A stretch of DNA of 64,000 nucleotides from Hydractinia symbiolongicarpus (lineage: Eukaryota; Cnidaria; Hydrozoa; Anthoathecata; Hydractiniidae): contig NC_079889.1 of NCBI RefSeq assembly GCF_029227915.1, positions 5,206,001 through 5,270,000 on the forward strand. Reading direction: 5' to 3'. Made by a program: the position numbers and the translations under genes. Below are positions 37,884 to 50,245 of this stretch, one piece after another. How positions within the stretch are numbered: position 1 is the first letter of the stretch; every line of letters begins with the position of its first letter. The notes under the pieces are model-generated. The model searched no databases and had not been told where the DNA came from. It was given only the letters and a program-made list of their open reading frames with translations.

Positions 37884-40800
37884 CTGCAAAAGGCCATATT
37901 ACAGCCTTTATAGGACTGTGCACGTAGTTAAGAGCGTTCTAAGGCGACGGCGCTAATGAAAATGACTTGGGACGTTGTAGCGCATTGAGACTGGAACAAC
38001 TAGTCCAATGGTAACCTGCCCAGGCAGGTGAACCCACGTGATTTAATTGTGAAGCCTTTATTAGACTGCAAAAGGCCATATTACAGCCTTTATAGGACTG
38101 TGCACGTAGTTAAGAGAGTTGTAAGGCCATGGCGCTAAGGAAAATGACTTGGGACGTTGTAGTGCATTGAGATTTGAAGGAATAGTCCAATGGCAACCTT
38201 CGCAGGCAGGTGAAACCACGTGATTTACGTGTGAAGCCTTTATTAGACTGCAAAAGGCCATATTACAGCCTTTATAGGACTGTGCACGTAGTTAAGAGAG
38301 TTGTAAGGCCATGGCGCTAAGGAAAATGACTTGGGACGTTGTAGTGCATTGAGATTTGAAGGAATAGTCCAATGGCAACCTGCGCAGGCAGGTGAAACCA
38401 CGTGATTTAATTTTGAAGCCTTTATTAGACTGCAAAAGGCCATATTACAGCCTTTATAGGACTGTGCACGTAGTTAAGAGCGTTCTAAGGCGACGGCCTT
38501 AATGAAAATGACTTGGGACGTTGTAGCGCATTGAGACTGGAACAACTAGTCCAATGGTAACCTGCCCAGGCAGGTGAACCCACGTGATTTAATTGTGAAG
38601 CCTTTATTAGACTGCAAAAGGCCATATTACAGCCTTTATAGGACTGTGCACGTAGTTAAGAGAGTTGTAAGGCCATGGCGCTAAGGAAAATGACTTGGGA
38701 CGTTGTAGTGCATTGAGATTTGAAGGAATAGTCCAATGGCAACCTTCGCAGGCAGGTGAAACCACGTGATTTACGTGTGAAGCCTTTATTAGACTGCAAA
38801 AGGCCATATTACAGCCTGTATAGGACTGTGCACGTAGTTAAGAGTGTTCTATGGCAATGGCGCTAATGAAATTGACTTAGGACGTTGTAGCGCATTGAGA
38901 CTGGAGGGAATAGTCCAATGGTAACCTGCGCAGGCAGGTGAAACCACGTGATTTAATTTTGAAGACTTTATTAGACTGCAAAAGGCCATATTACAGCCTT
39001 TATAGGACTGTGCACGTAGTTAAGAGCGTTCTAAGGCGACGGCGCTAATGAAAATGACTTGGGACGTTGTAGCGCATTGAGACTGGAACAACTAGTCCAA
39101 TGGTAACCTGCCCAGGCAGGTGAACCCACGTGATTTAATTGTGAAGCCTTTATTAGACTGCAAAAGGCCATATTACAGCCTTTATAGGACTGTGCACGTA
39201 GTTAAGAGAGTTGTAAGGCCATGGCGCCAAGGAAAATGACTTGGGACGTTGTAGTGCATTGAGATTTGAAGGAATAGTCCAATGGCAACCTTCGCAGGCA
39301 GGTGAAACCACGTGATTTACGTGTGAAGCCTTTATTAGACTGCAAAAGGCCATATTACAGCCTTTATAGGACTGTGCACGTAGTTAAGAGTGTTCTAAGG
39401 CGATGGCGCTAATGAAATTGACTTAGGACGTTGTAGCGCATTGAGACTGGAACAACTAGTCCAATGGTAACCTGCGCAGGCAGGTGAAACCACGTGATTT
39501 AATTTTGAAGCCTTTATTAGACTGCAAAAGGCCATATTACAGCCTTTATAGGACTGTGCACGTAGTTAAGAGCGTTCTAAGGCGACGGTGCTAATGAAAA
39601 TGACTTGGGACGTTGTAGCGCATTGCGACTGGAACAACTAGTCCAATGGTAACCTGCCCAGGCAGGTGAACCCACGTGATTTAATTGTGAAGCCTTTATT
39701 AGACTGCAAAAGGCCATATTACAGCCTTTATAGGACTGTGCACGTAGTTAAGAGAGTTGTAAGGCCATGGCGCTAAGGAAAATGACTTGGGACGTTGTGG
39801 TGCATTGAGATTTGAAGGAATAGTCCAATGGCAACCTTCGCAGGCAGGTGAAACCACGTGATTTACGTGTGAAGCCTTTATTAGACTGCAAAAGGCCATA
39901 TTACAGCCTTTATAGGACTGTGCACGTAGTTAAGAGTGTTCTAAGGCGATGGCGCTAATGAAATTGACTTAGGACGTTGTAGCGCATTGAGACTGGAACA
40001 ACTAGTCCAATGGTAACCTGCGCAGGCAGGTGAAACCACGTGATTTAATTTTAAAGCCTTTATTAGACTGCAAAAGCCATATTACAGCCTTTATAGGACT
40101 GTGCACGTAGTTAAGAGCGTTTTAAGGCGACAGCGCTAATGAAAATGACTTGGGACGTTGTAGCGCATTGAGACTGGAACAACTAGTCTAATGGTAACCT
40201 GCCCAGGCAGGTGAAACCACGTGATTTAATTGTGAAGCCTTTATTAGACTGCAAAAGGCCATATTACAGCCTTTATAGGACTGTGCACGTAGTTAAGAGA
40301 GTTGTAATGCCATGGTGCTAAGGAAAATGACTTGGGACGTTGTAGTGCATTGAGATTTGAAGGAATAGTCCAATGGTAACCTTCGCAGGCAGGTGAAACC
40401 ACGTGATTTACGTGTGAAGCCTTTATTAGACTGCAAAAGGCCATATTACAGCCTTTATAGGACTGTGCACGTAGTTAAGAGTGTTCTAAGGCGATGGCGC
40501 TAATGAAATTGACTTAGGACGTTGTAGCGCATTGAGACTGGAACAACTAGTCCAATGGTAACCTGCGCAGGCAGGTGAAACCACGTGATTTAATTTTGAA
40601 GCCTTTATTAGACTGCAAAAGGCCATATTACAGCCTTTATAGGACTGTGCACGTAGTTAAGAGCGTTCTAAGGCGACGGTGCTAATGAAAATGACTTGGG
40701 ACGTTGTAGCGCATTGCGACTGGAACAACTAGTCCAATGGTAACCTGCCCAGGCAGGTGAACCCACGTGATTTAATTGTGAAGCCTTTATTAGACTGCAA

Positions 40801-41158
40801 AAGGCCATATTACAGCCTTTATAGGACTGTGCACGTAGTTAAGAGAGTTGTAAGGCCATGGCGCTAAGGAAAATGACTTGGGACGTTGTGGTGCATTGAG
40901 ATTTGAAGGAATAGTCCAATGGCAACCTTCGCAGGCAGGTGAAACCACGTGATTTACGTGTGAAGCCTTTATTAGACTGCAAAAGGCCATATTACAGCCT
41001 TTATAGGACTGTGCACGTAGTTAAGAGTGTTCTAAGGCGATGGCGCTAATGAAATTGACTTAGGACGTTGTAGCGCATTGAGACTGGAACAACTAGTCCA
41101 ATGGTAACCTGCGCAGGCAGGTGAAACCACGTGATTTAATTTTGAAGCCTTTATTAGA
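37884..41158. repeat. 546-bp trimeric HOR block
   Basis: Three unit types alternate: a (GCGTTCTAAGGCGACGGCGC, GCCCAGGCAGG, GAACCCACGTG), b (GAGAGTTGTAAGGCCATGG, GAGATTTGAAGG, CCAATGGCAACC) and c (GTGTTCTAAGGCGATGG, GAAATTGACTTAGG, ATTTTGAAGCC). Five full trimers start at 38430, 38976, 39522, 40068 and 40613. Before them lie a (37884), b (38066) and an extra b-like unit (38248) that ends like c. This is the most regular HOR in the window. I see no gene. Confidence 0.92.
38248..38429. repeat. b/c hybrid monomer
   Basis: The 5' two thirds are type b (GAGAGTTGTAAGGCCATGG, CCAATGGCAACC). The 3' end is type c (CTGCGCAGG, GATTTAATTTTGAAGCC). It stands where a c unit is expected, as if a b-c misaligned exchange replaced c. 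Confidence 0.8.
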
Positions 41159-44100
41159 CTGCAAAAGGCCATATTACAGCCTTTATAGGAATGTGCACGT
41201 AGTTAAGAGCGTTCTAAGGCGACGGCGCTAATGAAAATGACTTGGGACGTTGTAGCGCATTGAGACTGGAAGGAATAGTCCAATGGTAAACTTCGCAGGC
41301 AGGTGAAACCACGTGATTTACGTGTGAAGCCTTTATTAGACTGCAAAATGCCATATTACGGCCTTTAGAGGACTGTGCACGTAGTTAAGAGTGTTGTAAG
41401 GCCATGGCGCTAAGGAAAACCACTTGGAACGTTGTAGTGCATTGAGACTGAAAGGAATAGTCCAATGGTAACCTTCGCAGGCAGGTGAAACGACGTGATT
41501 TACGTGTGAAGCCTTTATTAGACTGCAAAAGGCCATATTACAGCCTTTATAAGCCTGTGCACGTAGTTAAGAGTGTTGTCAGGCCACAGCGCTAAGAAAA
41601 ACCTCTTGGAACGTTGTAGTGCATTGAGACTGAAAGGAATAGTCCAATGGTAACCTGCGCAGGCAGGTGAAACCACGTGATTTACGTGTGAGGCTCTTAT
41701 TAGACTGCAAAAGGCCATATTACAGCCTTTATAGGACTGTGCACGTAGTTAAGAGTGTTCTAAGGCGATGGCGCTAATGAAATTGACTTAGGACGTTGTA
41801 GCGCATTGAGACTGGAACAACTAGTCCAATGGTAACCTGCGCAGGCAGGTGAAACCACGTGATTTAATTGTGAAGCCTTTATTAGACTGCAAAAGGCCAT
41901 ATTACAGCCTTTATAGGACTGTGCACGTAGTTAAGAGAGTTGTAAGGCCATGGCGCTAAGGAAAACCTCTTGAAACGGCGTAGTGCATTGAGACTGGAAG
42001 GAATAGTACAATAGTAACCTGCGCAGGCATGTGAAACCACGTGATTTAATTGTGAAGCCTTTATTAGACTGCAAAAGGCCATATTACGGCCTTTTTAGGA
42101 CTGTGCACGTAGTTAAGAGCGTTCTAAGGCGATGGCGCTAATGAAAATGACTTGGGACGTTGTATCGCCTTGAGACTGGAACAACTAGTCCAATGGTAAC
42201 CTGCACAGGCAGGTGAAACCGCGTGATTTACGTGTGAGGCCTTTATTAGACTGCAAAAGGCCATATTACAGCCTTTATAGGACTGTGCACGTAGTTAAGA
42301 GTGTTCTAAGGCGATGGCGCTAAGGAAAACCTCTTGAAACGTCGTAGTGCATTGAGACTGGAAGAAATAGTACAATAGTAACCTGCGCAGGCAGCTGGAA
42401 CCACGTGATTTACGTGTGAAGGCTTTATTAGACTGCAAAAGGCCATATTACGGCCTTTATAGGACTGTGCACGTACTAAAGAGTGTTGTAAGGCCATGGC
42501 GCTAAGGAAAACCTCTTGGAACGTTGTAGTGCATTGAGACTGGATGGAATAGTACAATGGTAACCTGCGCAAGCAGATGGAAACACGTGATCTACGTGTG
42601 AGGCCTTTATTACACTGCAAAAGGCCATATTACAGCCTTTAATGGACTGTGCACGTAGTTAAGAGTGTTCTAAGGCCACAGCGCTAAGGAGAACCACTTG
42701 GGACGTTGTAGCGCATTGAGACTGGAAGGAATAGTCCAATGGTAACCTGCGCAGGCAGATAAAACCACGTGATTTACGTGTGAGGCCTTTATTAGACTCC
42801 AAAAGGCCATATTACAGCCTTTAAAGGACTGTGCACGTAGTTAAGAGAGTTGTAATGCCATGGTGCTAAGGAAAATGACTTGGGACGTTGTAGTGCATTG
42901 AGATTTCAAGGAATAGTCCAATGGTAACCTTCGCAGGCAGGTGAAACCACGTGATTTACGTGTGAAGCCTTTATTAGACTGCAAAAGGCCATATTACAGC
43001 CTTTATAGGACTGTGCACGTAGTTAAGAGTGTTCTAAGGTGATGGCGCTAATGAAATTGACTTAGGACGTTGTAGCGCATTGAGACTGGAACAACTAGTC
43101 CAATGGTAACCTGCGCAGGCAGGTGAAACCACGTGATTTAATTGTGAAGCCTTTATTAGACTGCAAAAGGCCATATTACAGCCTTTATAGGACTGTGCAC
43201 GTAGTTAAGAGAGTTGTAAGGCCATGGCGCTAAGGAAAACCTCTTGAAACGTCGTAGTGCATTGAGACTGGAAGGAATAGTACAATAGTAACCTGCGCAG
43301 GCATGTGAAACCACGTGATTTAATTGTGAAGCCTTTATTAGACTGCAAAAGGCCATATTACGGCCTTTTTAGGACTGTGCACGTAGTTAAGAGCGTTCTA
43401 AGGCGATGGCGCTAATGAAAATGACTTGGGACGTTGTAGCGCCTTGAGACTGGAACAACTAGTCCAATGGTAACCTGCACAGGCAGGTGAAACCACGTGA
43501 TTTACGTGTGAAGCCTTTATTAGACTGCAAAAGGCCATATTACAGCCTTTATAGGACTGTGCACGTAGTTAAGAGTGTTCTAAGGCGATGGCGCTAATGA
43601 AATTGACTTAGGACGTTGTAGCGCATTGAGACTGGAACAACTAGTCCAATGGTAACCTGCGCAGGCAGGTGAAACCACGTGATTTAATTTTGAAGCCTTT
43701 ATTAGACTGCAAAAGACCATATTACAGCCTTTATAGGACTGTGCACGTAGTTAAGAGCGTTCAAAGGCGACGGCGCTAATGAAAATGACTTGGGACGTTG
43801 TAGCGTATTGAGACTGGTGGGAATAGTCCAATGGTAACCTTCGCAGGCAGGTGAAACCACGTGATTTACGTGTGAGGCCTTTATTAGACTGCAAAAGGCC
43901 ATATTACAGCCTTTATAGGACTGTGCACGTAGTTAAGAGTGTTCTATGGCGATGGCGCTAATGAAATTGACTTAGGTCGTTGTAGCGCATTGAGACTGGA
44001 GGGAATAGTCCAATGGTAACCTGCGCAGGCAGGTGAAACCACGTGATTTAATTTTGAAGCCTTTATTAGACTGCAAAAGGCCATATTACAGCCTTTATAG

Positions 44101-47100
44101 GACTGTGCACGTAGTTAAGAGTGTTCTAAGGCCACAGCGCTAAGGAGAACTACTTGGGACGTTGTAGCGCATTGAGACTGGAAGGAATAGTCCAATGGTA
44201 ACCTGCGCAGGCAGATGGAACAACGTGATTTACGTTTGAAGCCTTTATTAGACTGCAAAAGGCCATATTACAGCCTGTATAGGACTGTGCACGTAGTTAA
44301 GAGTGTTCTATGGCGATGGCGCTAATGAAATTGACTTAGGACGTTGTAGCGCATTGAGACTGGAGGGAATAGTCCAATGGTAACCTGCGCAGGCAGGTGA
44401 AACCACGTGATTTAATTTTGAAGCCTTTATTAGACTGCAAAAGGCCATATTACAGCCTTTATAGGACTGTGCACGTAGTTAAGAGTGTTCTAAGGCCACA
44501 GCGCTAAGGAGAACCACTTGGGACGTTGTAGCGCATTGAGACTGGAAGGAATAGTCCAATGGTAACCTGCGCAGGCAGATAAAACCACGTGATTTACGTG
44601 TGAGGCCTTTATTAGACTGCAAAAGGCCATATTACAGCCTTTATAGGACTGTGCACGTAGTTAAGAGAGTTGTAATGCCATGGTGCTAAGGAAAATGACT
44701 TGGGACGTTGTAGTGCATTGAGATTTCAAGGAATAGTCCAATGGTAACCTTCGCAGGCAGGTGAAACCACGTGATTTACGTGTGAAGCCTTTATTAGACT
44801 GCAAAAGGCCATATTACAGCCTTTATAGGACTGTGCACGTAGTTAAGAGTGTTCTAAGGCGATGGCGCTAATGAAATTGACTTAGGACGTTGTAGCGCAT
44901 TGAGACTGGAACAACTAGTCCAATAATAACCTGCGCAGGCAGGTGAAACCACGTGATTTAATTGTGAAGCCTTTATTAGACTGCAAAAGGCCATATTACA
45001 GCCTTTATAGGACTGTGCACGTAGTTAACAGAGTTGTAAGGCCATGGCGCTAAGGAAAACCTCTTGAAACGTCGTAGTGCATTGAGACTGGAAGGAAGAG
45101 TACAATAGTAACCTGCGCAGGCATGTGAAACCACGTGATTTAATTGTGAAGCCTTTATTAGACTGCAAAAGGCCATATTACGGCCTTTTTAGGACTGTGC
45201 ACGTAGTTAAGAGCGTTCTAAGGCGATGGCGCTAATGAAAATGACTTGGGACGTTGTAGCGCCTTGAGACTGGAACAACTAGTCCAATGGTAACCTGCAC
45301 AGGCAGGTGAAACCACGTGATTTACGTGTGAAGCCTTTATTAGACTGCAAAAGGCCATATTACAGCCTTTATAGGACTGTGCACGTAGTTAAGAGTGTTC
45401 TAAGGCGATGGCGCTAATGAAATTGACTTAGGACGTTGTAGCGCATTGAGACTGGAACAACTAGTCCAATGGTAACCTGCGCAGGCAGGTGAAACCACGT
45501 GATTTAATTTTGAAGCCTTTATTAGACTGCAAAAGACCATATTACAGCCTTTATAGGACTGTGCACGTAGTTAAGAGCGTTCAAAGGCGACGGCGCTAAT
45601 GAAAATGACTTGGGACGTTGTAGCGTATTGAGACTGGTGGGAATAGTCCAATGGTAACCTTCGCAGGCAGGTGAAACCACGTGATTTACGTGTGAGGCCT
45701 TTATTAGACTGCAAAAGGCTATATTACAGCCTTTATAGGACTGTGCACGTAGTTAAGAGTGTTCTAAGGCGATGGCGCTAATGAAATTGACTTAGGACGT
45801 TGTAGCGCATTGAGACTGGAACAACTAGTCCAATGGTAACCTGCGCAGGCAGGTGAAACCACGTGATTTAATTTGGAAGCCTTTATTAGACTGCAAAAGG
45901 CCATATTACAGCCTTTAATGGACTGTGCACGTAGTTAAGAGTGTTCTAAGGCCACAGCGCTAAGGAGAACTACTTGGGACGTTGTAGCGCATTGAGACTG
46001 GAAGGAATAGTCCAATGGTAACCTGCGCAGGCAGATGGAACCACGTGATTTACGTTTGAAGCCTTTATTAGACTGCAAAAGGCCATATTACAGCCTTTAT
46101 AGGACTGTGCACGTAGTTAAGAGTGTTCTATGGCGATGGCGCTAATGAAATTGACTTAGGACGTTGTAGCGCATTGAGACTGGAGGGAATAGTCCAATGG
46201 TAACCTGCGCAGGCAGGTGAAACCACGTGATTTAATTTTGAAGCCTTTATTAGACTGCAAAAGGCCATATTACAGCCTTTATAGGACTGTGCACGTAGTT
46301 AAGAGCGTTCTAAGGCGACGGCGCTAATGAAAATGACTTGGGACGTTGTAGCGCATTGAGACTGGAACAACTAGTCCAATGGTAACCTGCCCAGGCAGGT
46401 GAACCCACGTGATTTAATTGTGAAGCCTTTATTAGACTGCAAAAGGCCATATTACAGCCTTTATAGGACTGTGCACGTAGTTAAGAGAGTTGTAAGGCCA
46501 TGGCGCTAAGGAAAATGACTTGGGACGTTGTAGTGCATTGAGATTTGAAGGAATAGTCCAATGGCAACCTTCGCAGGCAGGTGAAACCACGTGATTTACG
46601 TGTGAAGCCTTTATTAGACTGCAAAAGGCCATATTACAGCCTTTATAGGACTGTGCACGTAGTTAAGAGTGTTCTAAGGCGATGGCGCTAATGAAATTGA
46701 CTTAGGACGTTGTAGCGCATTGAGAATGGAACAACTAGTCCAATGGTAACCTGCGCAGGCAGGTGAAACCACGTGATTTAATTTTGAAGCCTTTATTAGA
46801 CTGCAAAAGGCCATATTACAGCCTTTATAGGACTGTGCACGTAGTTAAGAGCGTTTTAAGGCGACAGCGCTAATGAAAATGACTTGGGACGTTGTAGCGC
46901 ATTGAGACTGGAACAACTAGTCTAATGGTAACCTGCCCAGGCAGGTGAAACCACGTGATTTAATTGTGAAGCCTTTATTAGACTGCAAAAGGCCATATTA
47001 CAGCCTTTATAGGACTGTGCACGTAGTTAAGAGAGTTGTAATGCCATGGTGCTAAGGAAAATGACTTGGGACGTTGTAGTGCATTGAGATTTGAAGGAAT

Positions 47101-48802
47101 AGTCCAATGGCAACCTTCGCAGGCAGGTGAAACCACGTGATTTACGTGTGAAGCCTTTATTAGACTGCAAAAGGCCATATTACAGCCTGTATAGGACTGT
47201 GCACGTAGTTAAGAGTGTTCTATGGCGATGGCGCTAATGAAATTGACTTAGGACGTTGTAGCGCCTTGAGACTGGAACAACTAGTCCAATGGTAGCCTGC
47301 ACAGGCAGGTGAAACCACGTGATTTACGTGTGAGGCCTTTATTAGACTGCAAAAGGCCATATTACAGCCTTTATAAGACTGTGCACGTAGTTAAGAGTGT
47401 TGTAAGGCCATGGCGCTAAGGAAAACCTCTTGAAACGTCGTAGTGCATTGAGACTGGAAGAAATAGTACAATAGTAACCTGCGCAGGCAGCTGGAACCAC
47501 GTGATTTACGTGTGAAGGCTTTATTAGACTGCAAAAGGCCATATTACGGCCTTTATAGGACTGTGCACGTAGTTAAGAGTGTTCTAAGGCCACAGCGCTA
47601 AGGAGAACCACTTGGGACGTTGTAGCGCATTGAGACTGGAAGGAATAGTCCAATGGTAACCTGCGCAGGCAGATGAAACCACGTGATTTACGTGTGAGGC
47701 CTTTATTCGACTCCAAAAGGCCATATTACAGCCTTTATAGGATTGTGCACGTAGTTAAGAGTGTTCTAAGGCGATGGCGCTAATGAAATTGACTTAGGAC
47801 GTTGTAGCGCATTGAGACGGGAACAACTAGTCCAATGGTAACCTGCGCAGGCAGGTGAAATCACGTGATTTAATTGTGAAGCCATTATTAGACTGCAAAA
47901 GGCCATATTACAGCCTTTATAGGACTGTGCACGTAGTTAAGAGAGTTGTAAGGCTATGGCGCTAAGGAAAACCTCTTGAAACGTCGTAGTGCATTGAGAC
48001 TGGAAGGAATAGTACAATAGTAACCTGCGCAGGCAGATGGAACCACGTGATTTACGTGTGAAGCCTTTATTAGACTGCAAAAGGCCATATCACGGCCTTT
48101 ATAGGACTGTGCACGTAGTTAAGAGTGTTATAAGGCCATGGCGCTAAGGAAAACCTCTTGGAACGTTGTAGTGCATTGAGACTGGATGGAATAGTACAAT
48201 GGTAACCTTTGCAGGCAGATGGAACCTCGTGATTTACGTGTGAGGCCTTTATTATACTGCAAAAGGCCATATTACAGCCTTTATAGGACTGTGCACGTAG
48301 TTAAGAGCGTTCTAAGGCGATGGCGCTAATGAAAATGACTTGGGACGTTGTAGCGCATTGAGACTGGAACAACTAGTCCAATGTTAACCTGCGCAGGCAG
48401 GTGAAACCACGTGATTTATTTGTGAAGCCTTTATTAGACTGCAAAAGGCCATATTACAGCCTTTATAGGACTGTGCACGTAGTTAAGAGTGTTCTAAGGC
48501 AACAGCGCTAAGGAGAACCACTTGGAACGTTGTAGCGCATTGAGACTGGAACGACTAGTACAATGGTAACCTGCGCAGGCAGGTGAAACCACTTGATTTA
48601 ATTGTGAAGCCTTTATTAGACTGCAAAAGGCCATATTACAGCCTTTAATAGACTATGCACGTAGTTAAGAGTGATCTAAGGCCACACCGCTAAGGAGAAT
48701 CAGTTGGGACGTTTTAGCGCATTGAGACTGGAAGGAATAGTCCAATGGTAACCTGCGCAGGCAGATGGAAGGACGTGATTTACGTGTGAGGCTTTTATTA
48801 GA
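41159..48802. repeat. Array block: mixed units with a 1820-bp tandem pair
   Basis: This block contains the 1820-bp pair from 42615. It has several occurrences of a two-unit module marked by CTCTTGAAACGTCGTAG followed by GGCCTTTTTAGG (near 42090, 43363 and 45182, also 34457, 49731 and 56280). Near 45.3-46.6 kb it repeats the 36.9-38.2 kb region (offset about 8370). The first unit (41159) begins as trimer type a and ends as another type. I see no gene. Confidence 0.75.
42615..45760. repeat. 1820-bp tandem duplication, second copy incomplete
   Basis: Units from 42615 repeat from 44435 at offset 1820 (ten monomers). Shared rare marks are GCAGATAAAACC (42755/44575), GAGATTTCAAGG, AGGCCTTTTTAGG or its context, CAAAGGCGACGG and GACTGGTGGGAATAG (43812/45632). 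The match fades after about 43935/45755, where the second copy switches to units resembling 37.4 kb. Confidence 0.8.
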
Positions 48803-50076
48803 CTGCAAAAGGCCATATTACAGCCTTTATAGGACTGTGCACATAGTTAAGAGCGTTCTAAGGCCACAGCGCTAAGGAGAACCACTTGGAACGTTGTAGC
48901 GCATTGAGACTGGAAGGAATAGTCCAATGGTAACCTGCGCAGGCAGATGGAGCTACGTGATTTACGTGTGAGGCCTTTATTAGACTGCAAAAGGCCATAT
49001 TACAGCCTTTATAGGACTGTGCACGTAGTTAAGAGTGTTCTAAGGCGATGGCGCTAATGAAATTGACTTAGGACGTTGTAGCGCATTGAGACTGGAACAA
49101 CTAGTCCAATGGTAACCCGCGCAGGCAGGTGAAACCACGTGATTTAATTTCGAAGCCTTTATTAGACTGCAAAAGGCCATATTACAGCCTTTAATGGACT
49201 GTGCACGTAGTTAAGAGTGTTCTAAGGCCACAGCGCTAAGGAGAACTACTTGGGACGTTGTAGCGCATTGAGACTAGAAGGAATAGTCCAATGGTAACCT
49301 GCGCAGGCAGATGGAAGGACGTGATTTACGTGTGAGGCCTTTATTAGACTGCAAAAGGCCATATTACAGCCTTTATAGGACTGTGCACGTAGTTAAGAGC
49401 GTTCTAAGGCGACGGCGCTAATGAAAATGACTAGGGACGTTGTAGCGCATTGAGACTGGAACAACTAGTCCAATGGTAACCTGCCCAGGCAGGTGAAACC
49501 ACGTGATTTAATTGTGAAGCCTTTATTAGACTGCAAAAGGCCATATTACAGCCTTTATAGGACTGTGCACGTAGTTAAGAGAGTTGTAAGGCCATGGCGC
49601 TAAGGAAAATGACTTGGGACGTTGTAGTGCATTGAGATGTGAAGGAATAGTGCAATGGTAACCTTCGCAGGCAGGTGAAACCACGTGATTTACGTGTGAA
49701 GCCTTTATTAGACTGCAAAAGGCCATATTACGGCCTTTTTAGGACTGTGCACGTAGTTAAGAGCGTTCTAAGGCGATGGCGCTAATAAAAATGACTTGGG
49801 ACGTTGTAGCGCCTTGAGACTGGAACAACTAGTCCAATGGTAACCTGCACAGGCAGGTGAAACCACGTGATTTACGTGTGAAGCCTTTATTAGACTGCAA
49901 AAGGCCATATTACAGCCTTTATAGGACTGTGCACGTAGTTAAGAGTGTTCTAAGGCGATGGCGCTAATGAAATTGACTTAGGACATTGTAGCGCATTGAT
50001 AATGGAACACCTTGTCCAATGGTAACCTGCGCAGGCAGGTGAAACCACGTGATTTAATTGTGAAGTCTTTATTAGA
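48803..50076. repeat. Left flank of the 2364-bp HOR, repeated 6546 bp downstream
   Basis: 48803-50440 matches 55349-56986 at a constant offset of 6546 bp. Marks are GTGCACATAGTTAAGAG, GCAGATGGAGCTACG, GCAGATGGAAGGACG and GCCTTTTTAGG. I see no gene. Confidence 0.82.
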
Positions 50077-50227
50077 CTGCAAAAGGCCATATTACAGCCT
50101 TTATAGGACTGTGCACGTAGTTAAGAGAGTTGTAAGGCCATGGCGCTAAGGAAAACCTCTTGAAACGTCGTAGTGCATTGAGGCTGAAAGGAATAGTACA
50201 ATAGTAACCTGCGCAGGCAGATGGAAC

Positions 50228-50242
50228 CACGTGATTTACGTG
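50228..50242. other. CACGT-N5-ACGTG dyad with E-box (representative)
   Basis: CACGT (50228-50232), GATTT spacer and ACGTG (50238-50242) form a perfect 5-bp-arm inverted repeat. Its left half contains the palindromic E-box CACGTG. On the minus strand it reads ATCACGTG, which fits the RTCACRTG pattern known for bHLH factors such as yeast Cbf1 and the MITF/TFE/USF group. Most units keep it. Some lose it through changes such as CCGCGTG, CCACCTG, CCACTTG or GTGTGAT. Binding by any protein is not shown here. Confidence 0.6.
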
Positions 50243-50245
50243 TGA

